Source: Burkholderiaceae bacterium
GTDB lineage: Bacteria; Pseudomonadota; Gammaproteobacteria; Burkholderiales; Burkholderiaceae_D
Direction: 5' to 3'
DNA: 64,000 nt
Assembly: GCA_030158675.1 (NCBI GenBank)
Contig: JAOASL010000040.1
Location: 199,249-263,248 of the forward strand
Shown here: piece by piece, positions 47,155 through 55,498 of the stretch
Layout: every line of letters begins with the position of its first letter
How positions within the stretch are numbered: position 1 is the first letter of the stretch
Notes under the pieces: generated by a model
The model's input: the letters and a program-made list of their open reading frames with translations, nothing else
What the model was told of the DNA's origin: nothing
Databases searched by the model: none
Made by a program: the position numbers and the translations under genes

Positions 47155-49302
47155 ATGAAAGACACCGACAAGCCGTCCGGCAATCCCGATTTCTCTGCAA
47201 TCCTCGACGCACGTCTGTCGCGGCGCAGCCTGCTCAAAGGCTCGCTGGCCGCAGCGGCCGCCGGCTATTTCGGTAGCGGCAGCCTGTGGCTGTCGCCGGC
47301 TGGCGATGCGCAGGCGGCGACACGCGCACTGACGCTGAACTTCAGCGCGATTCCGAAACACACCGACGATACGCTGCGCATCGCCACCGGCTATTCATGG
47401 TCGGTGCTACTGGCCACCGGCGATCCGCTCGATCCCGCCTTGCCTGCCTATGCGAACGACGGCAGCGATGAGGCAACCAGCTTCGCGCGCCGCGCCGGCG
47501 ACCACAACGACGGTATGCATTTTTTCGGTATCGGCCGCAATGGGCATTGGAACCGCCGCGCCTCCGATCGCGCGCTGCTGTGCATCAACCATGAAGCGGT
47601 CACCGGTGCCTTCCTGCATCCCAAGGGCCAGACCATCATCGACGGCTGCCGCGTCTCCGATGACGAAGTGCTGAAGGAGATGCTGGCGCACGGCGTCAGC
47701 GTGATCGAGGTACGGCGCCAAGACCAGCACTGGCAACGCGTACCCGATTCACGTTTTACGCGCCGCATCACGACCTTCACTGACATGGCCATCAGCGGAC
47801 CGGCGGCGCGCAGCACGCTGCTGGTGACGCCGTACTCGCAGACCGGCACGCGCACGCGCGGCACCGTCGCCAACTGCGCGAGCGGACATACGCCGTGGGG
47901 CACCTACCTGACCTGCGAAGAAAACTGGGCCGGCTATTTCCGGCGGCTGCCAACGGACGACGCCCACCGCAGCCAGAAGGAAATCGCCGCGCTGAAGCGT
48001 TACGGCATCGCCGGCGCCGGACGCGAATTGTGGGCCAGCGTGCAGCCGGACACAGCCGACCGTCGCTATGGCCGCTGGGACGCGTCCGTGCGCGGCTCAT
48101 CCGCCGACGGCAGCGATGACTATCGCCATGCGCCGAATACCTTCGGCTGGGTGGTCGAGATCGATCCGTTCGACCCGCTCTCGACACCGACGAAGCGCAC
48201 CGCGCTCGGCCGCTTCGCGCACGAGGGCGCGTGGCCGGGACCGGTGATACCCGGCCAGCCGCTGGTCTGGTACATGGGCTGCGACGGGCGCGGCGAATAT
48301 ATCTACAAATACGTATCAAAAGCCAGCTGGGATCCGGCCGATGCCGACCGCGGCATTGACGCAGGCAACAAGTATCTTGATGAAGGCCGTCTGTATGTCG
48401 CCCGCTTCAACGCGGACGGCAGTGGCGACTGGCTGGAACTTAAGCACGGTATGAATGGCATCACGGTGACGAATCCGGCCTACCCGTTCGCTGACTACGC
48501 CGACGTACTGGTGCATGCGCGGCTGGCCGCCGACGCCGCCGGTGCAACCAAAATGGACCGTCCGGAATGGGGCGCGGTCAATCCGCACAATGGCGAGGTC
48601 TATATGACCCTGACCTACAACCCGTCACGCGAACTGGCGCAGCTTGATGCGGCTAATCCGCGCTTCTATACCGACCCCAAGGCCGGCAAGCAGGGCCGCG
48701 GCAATGTGAACGGCCACATCATCCGCTGGGCCGAGCAAGACAGTCGCGCCGACGCGACCCGCTTCAGCTGGGACATATTCCTGTTCGCCGCGCGCGAAAC
48801 GGCCGACCGCGAACACGTCAATTTATCCGGGCTGGCCGACAGCAATGACTTCTCGTCGCCGGACGGCCTGTGGTTCTCGCACAGCGGCCTGCTGTGGATC
48901 GAGACCGATGACAGCGCCTACACCGACAAGAGCAACTGCATGCTGCTGGCCGCCCTCCCCGGCAAGGTCGGCGACGGCGGCAGCCGCACGGTGAGCAGCC
49001 GCGACGGCGACGCAGAAAAACATATCGTCACCCAGATCGGCAAACCGGCCACCGAGTCCAGCCTGCGGCGTTTCCTGGTCGGCCCGGTCGATTGCGAAAT
49101 CACCGGACTGGCCGAGTCGCCCGACGGTTGCGCGCTGTTCGTCAACATCCAGCATCCGGGGGAGACCACCAGCGGCAAGGGCTTCGCCATTGGCACACCC
49201 GCCAGCTACTTCAGCCACTGGCCCGGCGGCGGCGATACGCGACCGCGCTCGGCCACCATCGTCATCACCCGCGACGACGGCGGCCCGGTCGGCGCCGGCT
49301 GA
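47155..49302 (+). CDS. phoX: PhoX-family alkaline phosphatase, Tat-exported
   Basis: A calcium/iron-dependent monomeric alkaline phosphatase releasing phosphate from phosphoesters in the periplasm. The 715-residue protein has a twin-arginine signal SRRSLLKGSLAAAAAGYFG (residues about 22-40). The mature part carries PhoX (DUF839) landmarks: CINHEAVTGAF, TPWGTYLTCEENWAGYF, a GRFAHEGAW segment, and SPDGLWFSHSGLLWIETDDS. The ATG at 47155 has a GGAG site. A Pho-box-like promoter precedes it. Its 3' end carries the second copy of the 20-bp direct repeat. No terminator is seen before the following lipid operon. Confidence 0.92.
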   Translation: MKDTDKPSGNPDFSAILDARLSRRSLLKGSLAAAAAGYFGSGSLWLSPAGDAQAATRALTLNFSAIPKHTDDTLRIATGYSWSVLLATGDPLDPALPAYANDGSDEATSFARRAGDHNDGMHFFGIGRNGHWNRRASDRALLCINHEAVTGAFLHPKGQTIIDGCRVSDDEVLKEMLAHGVSVIEVRRQDQHWQRVPDSRFTRRITTFTDMAISGPAARSTLLVTPYSQTGTRTRGTVANCASGHTPWGTYLTCEENWAGYFRRLPTDDAHRSQKEIAALKRYGIAGAGRELWASVQPDTADRRYGRWDASVRGSSADGSDDYRHAPNTFGWVVEIDPFDPLSTPTKRTALGRFAHEGAWPGPVIPGQPLVWYMGCDGRGEYIYKYVSKASWDPADADRGIDAGNKYLDEGRLYVARFNADGSGDWLELKHGMNGITVTNPAYPFADYADVLVHARLAADAAGATKMDRPEWGAVNPHNGEVYMTLTYNPSRELAQLDAANPRFYTDPKAGKQGRGNVNGHIIRWAEQDSRADATRFSWDIFLFAARETADREHVNLSGLADSNDFSSPDGLWFSHSGLLWIETDDSAYTDKSNCMLLAALPGKVGDGGSRTVSSRDGDAEKHIVTQIGKPATESSLRRFLVGPVDCEITGLAESPDGCALFVNIQHPGETTSGKGFAIGTPASYFSHWPGGGDTRPRSATIVITRDDGGPVGAG

Positions 49303-49309
49303 TCGCTAC
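49290..49309 (+). repeat. 20-bp direct repeat, right copy
   Basis: Identical to 46548-46567, in the same orientation; it spans the phoX stop codon. The two copies bracket the H1-like gene and phoX. Confidence 0.9.
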
Positions 49310-49341
49310 CGGGGTGGTGGCGGCGGTAGAAGATACTAATT

Positions 49342-49359
49342 CTGTAACCAAACCGACAT
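49342..49359 (+). promoter_or_regulatory. Possible Pho box before the lipid operon
   Basis: CTGTAAC (49342-49348), CAAA, CCGACAT (49353-49359): 10 of 14 matches to a CTGTCAT direct repeat, 68 bp before the ATG. No good -10 hexamer stands 10 bp downstream, so it is weaker than the pstS, pstC and phoX sites. Confidence 0.35.
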
Positions 49360-49426
49360 ACCGCCGTCACGCTGCTGCAGCATTCGCTCGCTACTCTCAG
49401 GTGCAAGACCAACATGAGGAGTAATC

Positions 49427-50194
49427 ATGCGCCTGACGACCGTACGATCCGATGCCACCCCGAGCTTTCCGAAACTGTCGCTGAGCCTGGCGACTACGTC
49501 CGAAGAAGTGCGCGAAGTACAGCGCCTGCGCTACCAGGTATTCGTCGAGGCGATGGACCTCGGTTCGCTGCGCAACAGCGAAGGCCTTGAAAAGGATGAC
49601 TTCGACGATTACTGCGATCACCTGCTGGTGCGCGACACGCGCACGCTGAAGGTGGTCGGCACCTACCGCGTGCTTGGCGGACGCGGTCTCGTGCGCACCG
49701 GCGGCTTCTACGCGGAAAATGAATTTGACCTGTCGCGCCTGCATCACCTGCGACCGCGCCTGCTCGAGGCCGGCCGTGCCTGTATTCATCCCGACTATCG
49801 CGGCGGCGGCGTCCTGATGATGCTGTGGGCCGGACTGGCTGCATGCATGAAGCGCGAGAACGCCGAGTACCTGATCGGCTGCGCCAGCGTCAGCCTGGCC
49901 GACGGCGGCAATACCATCAATGGTCTGTATCACCAGCTTGCGACTGCGCACATGGCGCCGCCCGAGTATCACGTCGAGCCGAAGCTGGTTTTCCCGCTGC
50001 ATGACGAGCCGCCGTCTACCATGGTGACGGTGCCGGCCCTGATCAAGGGCTACCTGCGCAGCGGCGCATGGATTTGCGGCCTGCCTGCCTGGGACCCCGA
50101 TTTTCACTGCGCCGACCTGTTCATGATGCTGCCGCTGGCGCGCCTGGAAAGCCGCTATGCGCGGCACTATCTGAAAGACGAGGCCGCCGCATGA
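49427..50194 (+). CDS. OlsB-like N-acyltransferase (GNAT fold)
   Basis: A 255-residue GNAT-type acyltransferase related to OlsB, which transfers a 3-hydroxy fatty acid from ACP to the alpha-amino group of ornithine, the first step of ornithine-lipid synthesis. The early segment EVREVQRLRYQVFVEAM, the VVGTYRVLGG strand and the acceptor/cofactor region ARACIHPDYRGGGVLMMLW fit this group (COG3176-like). The ATG at 49427 has a GAGGAG site. Its stop overlaps the next start (ATGA). No OlsA O-acyltransferase is in the operon, so the end product could be a lyso-lipid completed by an enzyme elsewhere. The acceptor amine is inferred. Confidence 0.8.
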   Translation: MRLTTVRSDATPSFPKLSLSLATTSEEVREVQRLRYQVFVEAMDLGSLRNSEGLEKDDFDDYCDHLLVRDTRTLKVVGTYRVLGGRGLVRTGGFYAENEFDLSRLHHLRPRLLEAGRACIHPDYRGGGVLMMLWAGLAACMKRENAEYLIGCASVSLADGGNTINGLYHQLATAHMAPPEYHVEPKLVFPLHDEPPSTMVTVPALIKGYLRSGAWICGLPAWDPDFHCADLFMMLPLARLESRYARHYLKDEAAA

Positions 50195-51060
50195 ACGCGC
50201 GCGACGTCTTCGCCGACGGCAAGACGAAGAGCCGGCTGATCGACCACCCGCGCCACAAGGCGGTGCCACTGCGCTTTCGTACCATCTTCATCTCCGACCT
50301 GCACCTCGGCACCAGCGGCTGCCAGGCCAAGCGCCTGCTGGAATTCCTGAAGGCCACCGAGTCGGACAAGCTGTATCTGGTCGGCGACATCATCGACGGC
50401 TGGCAACTGAAGCGGCGCTGGTACTGGCATCAGACACACAATGATGTCGTCCAGCTGGTGCTGAAGAAGGCGAAGAAAGGTACCCGCGTCATCTTCGTGC
50501 CGGGCAATCATGACGAATCCGTGCGCCAGTTCATCGGCCAGGATTTCGGCGGCATCAAGGTACGCGACGAACACATTCACACGACCGCCGACGGCAAGCG
50601 CATGCTGGTGCTGCACGGCGACCGCTTCGACGGCGTGATCGCCTGTGCGAAGTGGCTCGCCTATGTCGGTGATTCGCTATACACGATGATCCTGAAGTTC
50701 AACCAGGTCTACAACGCCTGGCGCGCACGCGCCGGCCTGCCCTACTGGTCGCTGTCGCAATACCTGAAGCTGAAGGTAAAAAACGCTGTCAGCTACATCA
50801 GCTCGTTCGAACAGGCGCTGGCTGCCGAGGCGCGCAAGCAGGGTGTGGACGGCGTGGTCTGCGGCCACATCCACAAGCCGGAAATCCGCGATATCGACGG
50901 CATCCTGTACTGCAACGACGGCGACTGGGTAGAAAGCCTGTCGGCGCTGGTCGAGGAAGCCGACGGCACGCTGCGGCTGGTCGACTGGCATGAAGTCATG
51001 CTGCGCTGGGAACAGGGTCAATACATCGCGAAAGCCACGCCATGCGCAGTGCCGGCCTGA
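50191..51060 (+). CDS. PlcP-like metallophosphoesterase (phospholipase C of lipid remodelling)
   Basis: A 289-residue calcineurin-like phosphoesterase. All metal-binding motifs are intact: SDLHLG (D36, H38), GDIIDG (D66), GNHDE (N106, H107, D108), LHGDRFD (H142) and CGHIHK near residue 237. It resembles the PlcP enzymes of rhizobia, which are often mislabelled UDP-2,3-diacylglucosamine hydrolases (LpxH). PlcP removes phosphorylated head groups from phospholipids during phosphate starvation, giving diacylglycerol. The WYWHQTHNDVVQ segment and the operon with a glycosyltransferase support PlcP over LpxH. It overlaps olsB-like by 4 bp and the glycosyltransferase by 19 bp. Confidence 0.8.
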   Translation: MNARDVFADGKTKSRLIDHPRHKAVPLRFRTIFISDLHLGTSGCQAKRLLEFLKATESDKLYLVGDIIDGWQLKRRWYWHQTHNDVVQLVLKKAKKGTRVIFVPGNHDESVRQFIGQDFGGIKVRDEHIHTTADGKRMLVLHGDRFDGVIACAKWLAYVGDSLYTMILKFNQVYNAWRARAGLPYWSLSQYLKLKVKNAVSYISSFEQALAAEARKQGVDGVVCGHIHKPEIRDIDGILYCNDGDWVESLSALVEEADGTLRLVDWHEVMLRWEQGQYIAKATPCAVPA

Positions 51061-52259
51061 ACCGTCTGCAAAGGCTGTGCGATGCCGGCTTGTTCGACGG
51101 CTTCGAACTGAGCGCGGCAGGCCAGCTATTCCCTTCTGTCCGCAAGACTTCGCGCGTGCTTGTGCTGTCGGTATCGGCCGGCGCCGGCCACACGCGCGCC
51201 GCGGAAGCGCTGGTCGCTCATGCGCAGTCTGAATTCCCGCGCCTGTCGGTGCAGCATACCGACATGATGTCGGTGGTGCCGCGCTGGTTTCGCGCGATTT
51301 ATCGCGACCTCTACCTGAGCCTGTCGGCCGGCCTGCCGGAAGTCTGGGGCTGGTTGTATCGCAAGACGGGCGAATCCGCCTCCGCCAGTCTCAGCGAGCG
51401 CCTGCGCCAGCGACTGCAGCAGCTGGGCGCGCGGCAGCTGTTTTCCGAAATCGAAAATTACCGGCCGGATGCCATCATCTGCACGCATTTCCTGCCAGCC
51501 GAACTGCTTGCAGCCGAACGCCGGGCCGGACGACTCGACTGTCCCGTCTGGGTACAGGTCACCGACTTCGACCTGCATCGGATGTGGGTGCATGAAGGCA
51601 TCAGCGGGTATTTTGTCGGCAGCGAGGAGCTGGCTTTCCGGCTGCGCATGCAGGGCGTGCCGGACGCGCAGATCGAGATCAGCGGCATACCGGTGATGCC
51701 GGGCTTCGCCGCCACCCATGCGCGAACGCAGGCGGCGGCCGCGCTCGGGCTTGATCCGGGCCTGGCGACCGTGCTGATGATGAGCGGCGGCGCCGGTGCG
51801 GGCCTGCAAAAGGAAACCATACGCATGCTGCTGGCGCAGCACCGGCAATTGCAGCTGATCGTGCTGGCCGGCCGCAACGATGCGTTGCGCCAGTCATTGC
51901 AGGAGCTCGTCAGCCTGCAGCCAGCGCGCCTGCGCGTGTTCGGCTTCACCGACGACGTGCACCGGATGATGGCCTGCGCCGATCTGGCGATCACCAAGCC
52001 TGGCGGGCTATCGACATCCGAATGCCTGGCGATGGGCTTGCCGATGCTGCTGGTGAATCCGATTCCGGGACAGGAAGAACGCAACGCCGCCTACCTGATG
52101 CAGGAAGGCGCAGCAGTGCGCGCCGACGATCCGCTGACGCTGCAATTCCGGCTACAGCGACTGCTCGGCGATCCGACCCAGCTGGCGCGCATGCGCGAGC
52201 GTGCGCTGGCGCTGGCAAAGCCGCTGGCAGCAAAGAAGGTTCTGCAAAAGATCGCATGA
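51042..52259 (+). CDS. GT28-type diacylglycerol glycosyltransferase (MGDG-synthase-like)
   Basis: A 405-residue GT-B glycosyltransferase of the MGDG synthase/MurG/UgtP group. The N-terminal lipid-binding domain starts LVLSVSAGAGHTRAAEALV and includes CTHFLPAELLAAE and VQVTDFDLHRMWVHEG. The C-terminal donor domain has MMSGGAGAGLQKE, FGFTDDVHRMMACADL and TKPGGLSTSECLAMGLPML. It likely transfers a sugar from a nucleotide sugar to diacylglycerol made by the upstream phospholipase, giving a phosphorus-free glycolipid. The sugar is not determinable. Its start overlaps the phospholipase gene and its stop overlaps the next start (ATGA). Confidence 0.82.
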   Translation: MRSAGLNRLQRLCDAGLFDGFELSAAGQLFPSVRKTSRVLVLSVSAGAGHTRAAEALVAHAQSEFPRLSVQHTDMMSVVPRWFRAIYRDLYLSLSAGLPEVWGWLYRKTGESASASLSERLRQRLQQLGARQLFSEIENYRPDAIICTHFLPAELLAAERRAGRLDCPVWVQVTDFDLHRMWVHEGISGYFVGSEELAFRLRMQGVPDAQIEISGIPVMPGFAATHARTQAAAALGLDPGLATVLMMSGGAGAGLQKETIRMLLAQHRQLQLIVLAGRNDALRQSLQELVSLQPARLRVFGFTDDVHRMMACADLAITKPGGLSTSECLAMGLPMLLVNPIPGQEERNAAYLMQEGAAVRADDPLTLQFRLQRLLGDPTQLARMRERALALAKPLAAKKVLQKIA

Positions 52260-52726
52260 CCATGACCATCACGTGCTTGTCGTTCGCCGCCACCCTCGCC
52301 TTCGTGATGCTGCTGGGTACGTTCTTCGCCAAGCTGGAGATCGCGATCGAGGGCGACGCCGGCTGGGCCGCCAATCTGCCAACCTGGCGCATCGAACATC
52401 ACTGGCTACTCGACTTGCTCTGGGGCGGCCGCGCGATGACGGGCTATCACGCGTGGGCGTTTTCGCTGGTCGCACTATTCTTTCATTTCCCGCTGGTGTT
52501 CAGCGGCGACTACCGCATGGGGACCGAATTGCGCGCGCTGGGCAGCATCATGCTGTTCTGGGTCTGCGAGGATTTTCTGTGGTTTGTCTTCAACCCGGCG
52601 TTCGGGCTGCGAAAATTCCATCCCACACATGCCGGGTGGCATAAGCACTGGGTGTGTGGCGCGCCGGTGGAATACTGGATCTTCGGACCGGTCGGGCTGT
52701 GGGTTCTGTGGCGCTCGTATGCGTGA
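52256..52726 (+). CDS. Unknown four-helix membrane protein in the lipid operon
   Basis: A 156-residue protein of no family I recognise. Hydrophobic helices lie at about residues 6-24, 62-82, 90-110 and 138-153. Between them are conserved-looking aromatic/His clusters (WRIEHHWLLDLLWGG, FHPTHAGWHKHW), which could bind metal or face the membrane surface. The ATG at 52256 overlaps the glycosyltransferase stop by 4 bp, so it is very probably translated with it. Context suggests a role in glycolipid or ornithine-lipid metabolism (modification, flipping or enzyme anchoring), but nothing in the sequence proves it. Confidence 0.75.
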   Translation: MTMTITCLSFAATLAFVMLLGTFFAKLEIAIEGDAGWAANLPTWRIEHHWLLDLLWGGRAMTGYHAWAFSLVALFFHFPLVFSGDYRMGTELRALGSIMLFWVCEDFLWFVFNPAFGLRKFHPTHAGWHKHWVCGAPVEYWIFGPVGLWVLWRSYA

Positions 52727-52761
52727 CGAGGTGTATGACGAGATGCCTGGCGGCAGCGGTT

Positions 52762-53220
52762 CTATTCAGTGAAAAATTCAGGCGCCAACACTGCCTTCAG
52801 ATAAATCGCATTGCCATCTTCGCGGTCACGCTGCGCGAACCACCATGCGTTGGCTTTCTTCACGCTCCAATCGTGCTGCTGCCCGGTCAACAACAGTGCC
52901 GCGACCTGACCCAGCCAGGGCTGGTGGCCAACCAGCAGCACCTGACCGCGTCCATCCGGCCAGCCGGCTACCTCAAGCACCTGCTGCGGCGTTGCACTCG
53001 GACCGATCTCCTGCACAAGCTTGTATTTTCGCCCGAGCGCATCGGCGGTCTGCCGAGTGCGCACCGCCGGGCTGCACAGGATGCGGCAACCACTCGGCAG
53101 GCTGCGGTCCAGCCAGGCGGCCATGCGTGCGGCCTGCTTGCGGCCCAGTGGCGTCAGCGGTCGCTCGATATCGGGCAGGCCGTCCTCGGCCTGCGCGTGT
53201 CGCCACAGAATGATGTCCAT
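52762..53220 (-). CDS. sixA: Phosphohistidine phosphatase SixA-like
   Basis: A 152-residue histidine-phosphatase-superfamily protein: ILWRHAQAE carries the phospho-accepting His (RH motif), and the second His is in LLVGHQPWLG. SixA removes phosphate from HPt domains or the nitrogen PTS; here it is coupled to ppk, as in many proteobacteria. The ATG at 53220 overlaps the ppk stop (ATGA); a TTG one codon upstream is less likely. It is convergent with the lipid operon, 35 bp from its end. Confidence 0.88.
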   Translation of the reverse strand: MDIILWRHAQAEDGLPDIERPLTPLGRKQAARMAAWLDRSLPSGCRILCSPAVRTRQTADALGRKYKLVQEIGPSATPQQVLEVAGWPDGRGQVLLVGHQPWLGQVAALLLTGQQHDWSVKKANAWWFAQRDREDGNAIYLKAVLAPEFFTE

Positions 53221-55316
53221 CAACTGCCCAGCTCCTTCATCAGATGGTGCTGCGCACTGAAAGGCTGCTGGCGCGCGCTTGGCTTCTTGCGCTGGTAATC
53301 GCCGTCGGCGCCCAGCTCCCAGGCATTCTGGTTGTCCTTCAGGTAGGGCTTGAGTCCCTCGTCGATCACGCGCTTTTTCAGCTGCCGGTCCAGCACCGGG
53401 AATGCGACTTCGACGCGCCGGAACAGATTCCGGTTCATCCAGTCGGCGCTGGCCAGATGCACATCGTTCGCGCCGTCATTGCGGAACAGGAAGATGCGGC
53501 TGTGCTCAAGGAAACGACCGACGATGGAGCGCACACGAATATTGGCCGACAGGCCGGGCACGCCGGGCCGCAGCACGCAGGCGCCGCGCACGATCAGGTC
53601 GATCTTCACGCCCGCCTTGGACGCCTCGTATAGCGCCGCGACGATGGATTCGTCCTGCAAGGTATTCATCTTCGCAATGATCTGCGCCGGCCGGCCCTCG
53701 GCCGCGATGCGGGTCTCGTTGCGGATCGCCTTCACCAGCTCTTTCTGCAACTCGAACGGCGCGACCCACAGATGATTGAGTTTCTTCGGGCGGGTCAGGC
53801 TGGTGAGATTGATGAAGACTTCATTGACGTCACGCGCCAGTGCCTGGTTCGCGGTCATCAGGCCGAAGTCGGTATAGAAACGGGTAGTGGTCGGATGATA
53901 GTTGCCCGTGCCGAGGTGCGCATACAGGGTCAGCCGGCCCGACTCACGACGGATCACCAGCGCCATCTTCGCGTGTGTCTTCATGCCGACCACGCCATAC
54001 ACCACCTGCGCACCGACGCGCTCGAGCTTGTCAGCCCAGTTGATATTCGCTTCTTCGTCAAAGCGCGCCATCAGCTCGACCACCACCGTCACTTCCTTGC
54101 CGTTCTGCGCGGCGACGATCAGCGCTTCCATCAGCTCGGAATTCATGCCGGTACGGTAGATCGTCTGCTTGATCGCCACCACCGACGGATCGCGCGACGC
54201 GGCACGAATGAAATCGATGACGGGCTGGAACGACTGGAAAGGATGATGCAGCAGGATGTCGTTGCGCGCGATCAGCGCGAACAGCTCGCTGCCGCTCGCC
54301 GGCACCGACAGCTGGGGCACGAATGGCGGGAAACGAAATTCCGGCTTCGATGCGTAGTCAATCAGTTCATTGAGCCGAACCATGTTGACTGGGCCATCGA
54401 CCGCATACAGGAACTCGGGCGCGATATTGAACTGGTCGAGCAGGAACTGCGCAAGCTGGGACGGACAATTCTGCGCGACCTCAAGTCGCACCGCAAAACC
54501 GAATTGCCGGGTCTGCAGTTCGCCCTTCAGCGCTTGCCGCAGGTTTTTCACTTCTTCTTCATCGACCCACAGGTCGCTGTCACGCGTGACGCGGAACTGC
54601 GAATAGCCGAGCACCTCGCGGCCCGGGAACAGGTCGGCAATGTGCGCATGGATCACCGATGACAACAGGCACCAGGCGGCACCGTCGCCATTCAGCCCGT
54701 CCGGCAGCCGGATAATGCGTGGCAGCACGCGCGGCGCCTTCATCACCGCGATCGATGTGCCGCGACCGAATGCATCCTTGCCGTCCAGCTCGACGATGAA
54801 GTTCAGGCTTTTGTTGACAACTTGCGGGAAAGGATGGGCAGGATCGAGCATGATCGGCGTCAAGAGCGGTCGCACCTCGCGCTCAAAGTACTCTTTCACC
54901 CAAGTGCGTTGAGCGTCATTCCGGTCTGCATGGCGCAGCAGGTGAATGCCTGACTCCGCCAGCGCCGGAAGGATCTGCTCGTTCAGCGTTGCATACTGTT
55001 GCCGAACCAGCTCATGGGCGACCGTATGAACCGCGCCGAAATTGCTCAGCGATACCCGCTGCTGTGCTCCGCCGTCTGCGCGGTCGCGGGCCAGCAAGCT
55101 GGCCACGCGCACCTCGAAGAATTCGTCGAGATTGCTGCTGACAATGCACAGGAATTTCAGGCGCTCCAGCAGCGGCATCGAGGCATCCAGCGCCTGCGCC
55201 AGCACACGCCGGTTGAACGCCAGCAGCGACAGTTCGCGATTAAGCCGTACCGGCACGGCGGACACGGCATCGGAGGAGAGCGCCGGGCGCGCGGCGGATT
55301 TTCTCGGGGCAGTCAT
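53220..55316 (-). CDS. ppk1: Polyphosphate kinase 1
   Basis: Makes inorganic polyphosphate from ATP reversibly. The 698-residue protein has the N domain (LNRELSLLAFNRRVLAQA), head domain and two phospholipase-D-like catalytic domains. The autophosphorylated His is in VGMKTHAKMALV, and the second conserved His is in the HSRIFLF region. ATGs at 55340 and 55316 are possible. The Pho-box-like site covers 55339-55356, so 55316 is chosen. It forms an operon with sixA and diverges from pstS. Confidence 0.95.
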   Translation of the reverse strand: MTAPRKSAARPALSSDAVSAVPVRLNRELSLLAFNRRVLAQALDASMPLLERLKFLCIVSSNLDEFFEVRVASLLARDRADGGAQQRVSLSNFGAVHTVAHELVRQQYATLNEQILPALAESGIHLLRHADRNDAQRTWVKEYFEREVRPLLTPIMLDPAHPFPQVVNKSLNFIVELDGKDAFGRGTSIAVMKAPRVLPRIIRLPDGLNGDGAAWCLLSSVIHAHIADLFPGREVLGYSQFRVTRDSDLWVDEEEVKNLRQALKGELQTRQFGFAVRLEVAQNCPSQLAQFLLDQFNIAPEFLYAVDGPVNMVRLNELIDYASKPEFRFPPFVPQLSVPASGSELFALIARNDILLHHPFQSFQPVIDFIRAASRDPSVVAIKQTIYRTGMNSELMEALIVAAQNGKEVTVVVELMARFDEEANINWADKLERVGAQVVYGVVGMKTHAKMALVIRRESGRLTLYAHLGTGNYHPTTTRFYTDFGLMTANQALARDVNEVFINLTSLTRPKKLNHLWVAPFELQKELVKAIRNETRIAAEGRPAQIIAKMNTLQDESIVAALYEASKAGVKIDLIVRGACVLRPGVPGLSANIRVRSIVGRFLEHSRIFLFRNDGANDVHLASADWMNRNLFRRVEVAFPVLDRQLKKRVIDEGLKPYLKDNQNAWELGADGDYQRKKPSARQQPFSAQHHLMKELGS

Positions 55317-55322
55317 TAATCC

Positions 55323-55356
55323 AGAGTAAACCTTGTGCATGACAGGATTGTTACAT
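55323..55356 (-). promoter_or_regulatory. Pho box and -10 of ppk1
   Basis: Minus strand: ATGTAAC (55356-55350), AATC, CTGTCAT (55345-55339), then 10 bp and TACTCT (55328-55323). The second half is a perfect PhoB unit; 11 of 14 match overall. The -10 ends 6 bp before the ATG at 55316, implying a leaderless or very short leader. Confidence 0.6.
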
Positions 55357-55422
55357 TCACACCGCCCCTGCGCCACCCAATCCAGCCTGCCAGCCGAGGG
55401 TTACAGGCATCATTGCAAGTTG

Positions 55423-55456
55423 CTGTCATAAACATGACATAAATATTTCGTACAGT
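55423..55456 (+). promoter_or_regulatory. Pho box and -10 of pstS
   Basis: CTGTCAT (55423-55429), AAAC, ATGACAT (55434-55440): 12 of 14 matches. After exactly 10 bp comes TACAGT (55451-55456), within the 10-mer TACAGTCCGA that is also found at pstC. The leader is about 36 nt. Confidence 0.8.
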
Positions 55457-55498
55457 CCGACCTGTCCCTGAACGTAAGACAAACTCCAAGGAGCATCC

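Noticed and set aside
50191-51060. Naming this gene lpxH (UDP-2,3-diacylglucosamine diphosphatase)
   Set aside because: The metal motifs are shared, but the sequence pattern resembles rhizobial PlcP and the gene is coupled to a diacylglycerol-type glycosyltransferase, not to lipid A genes.
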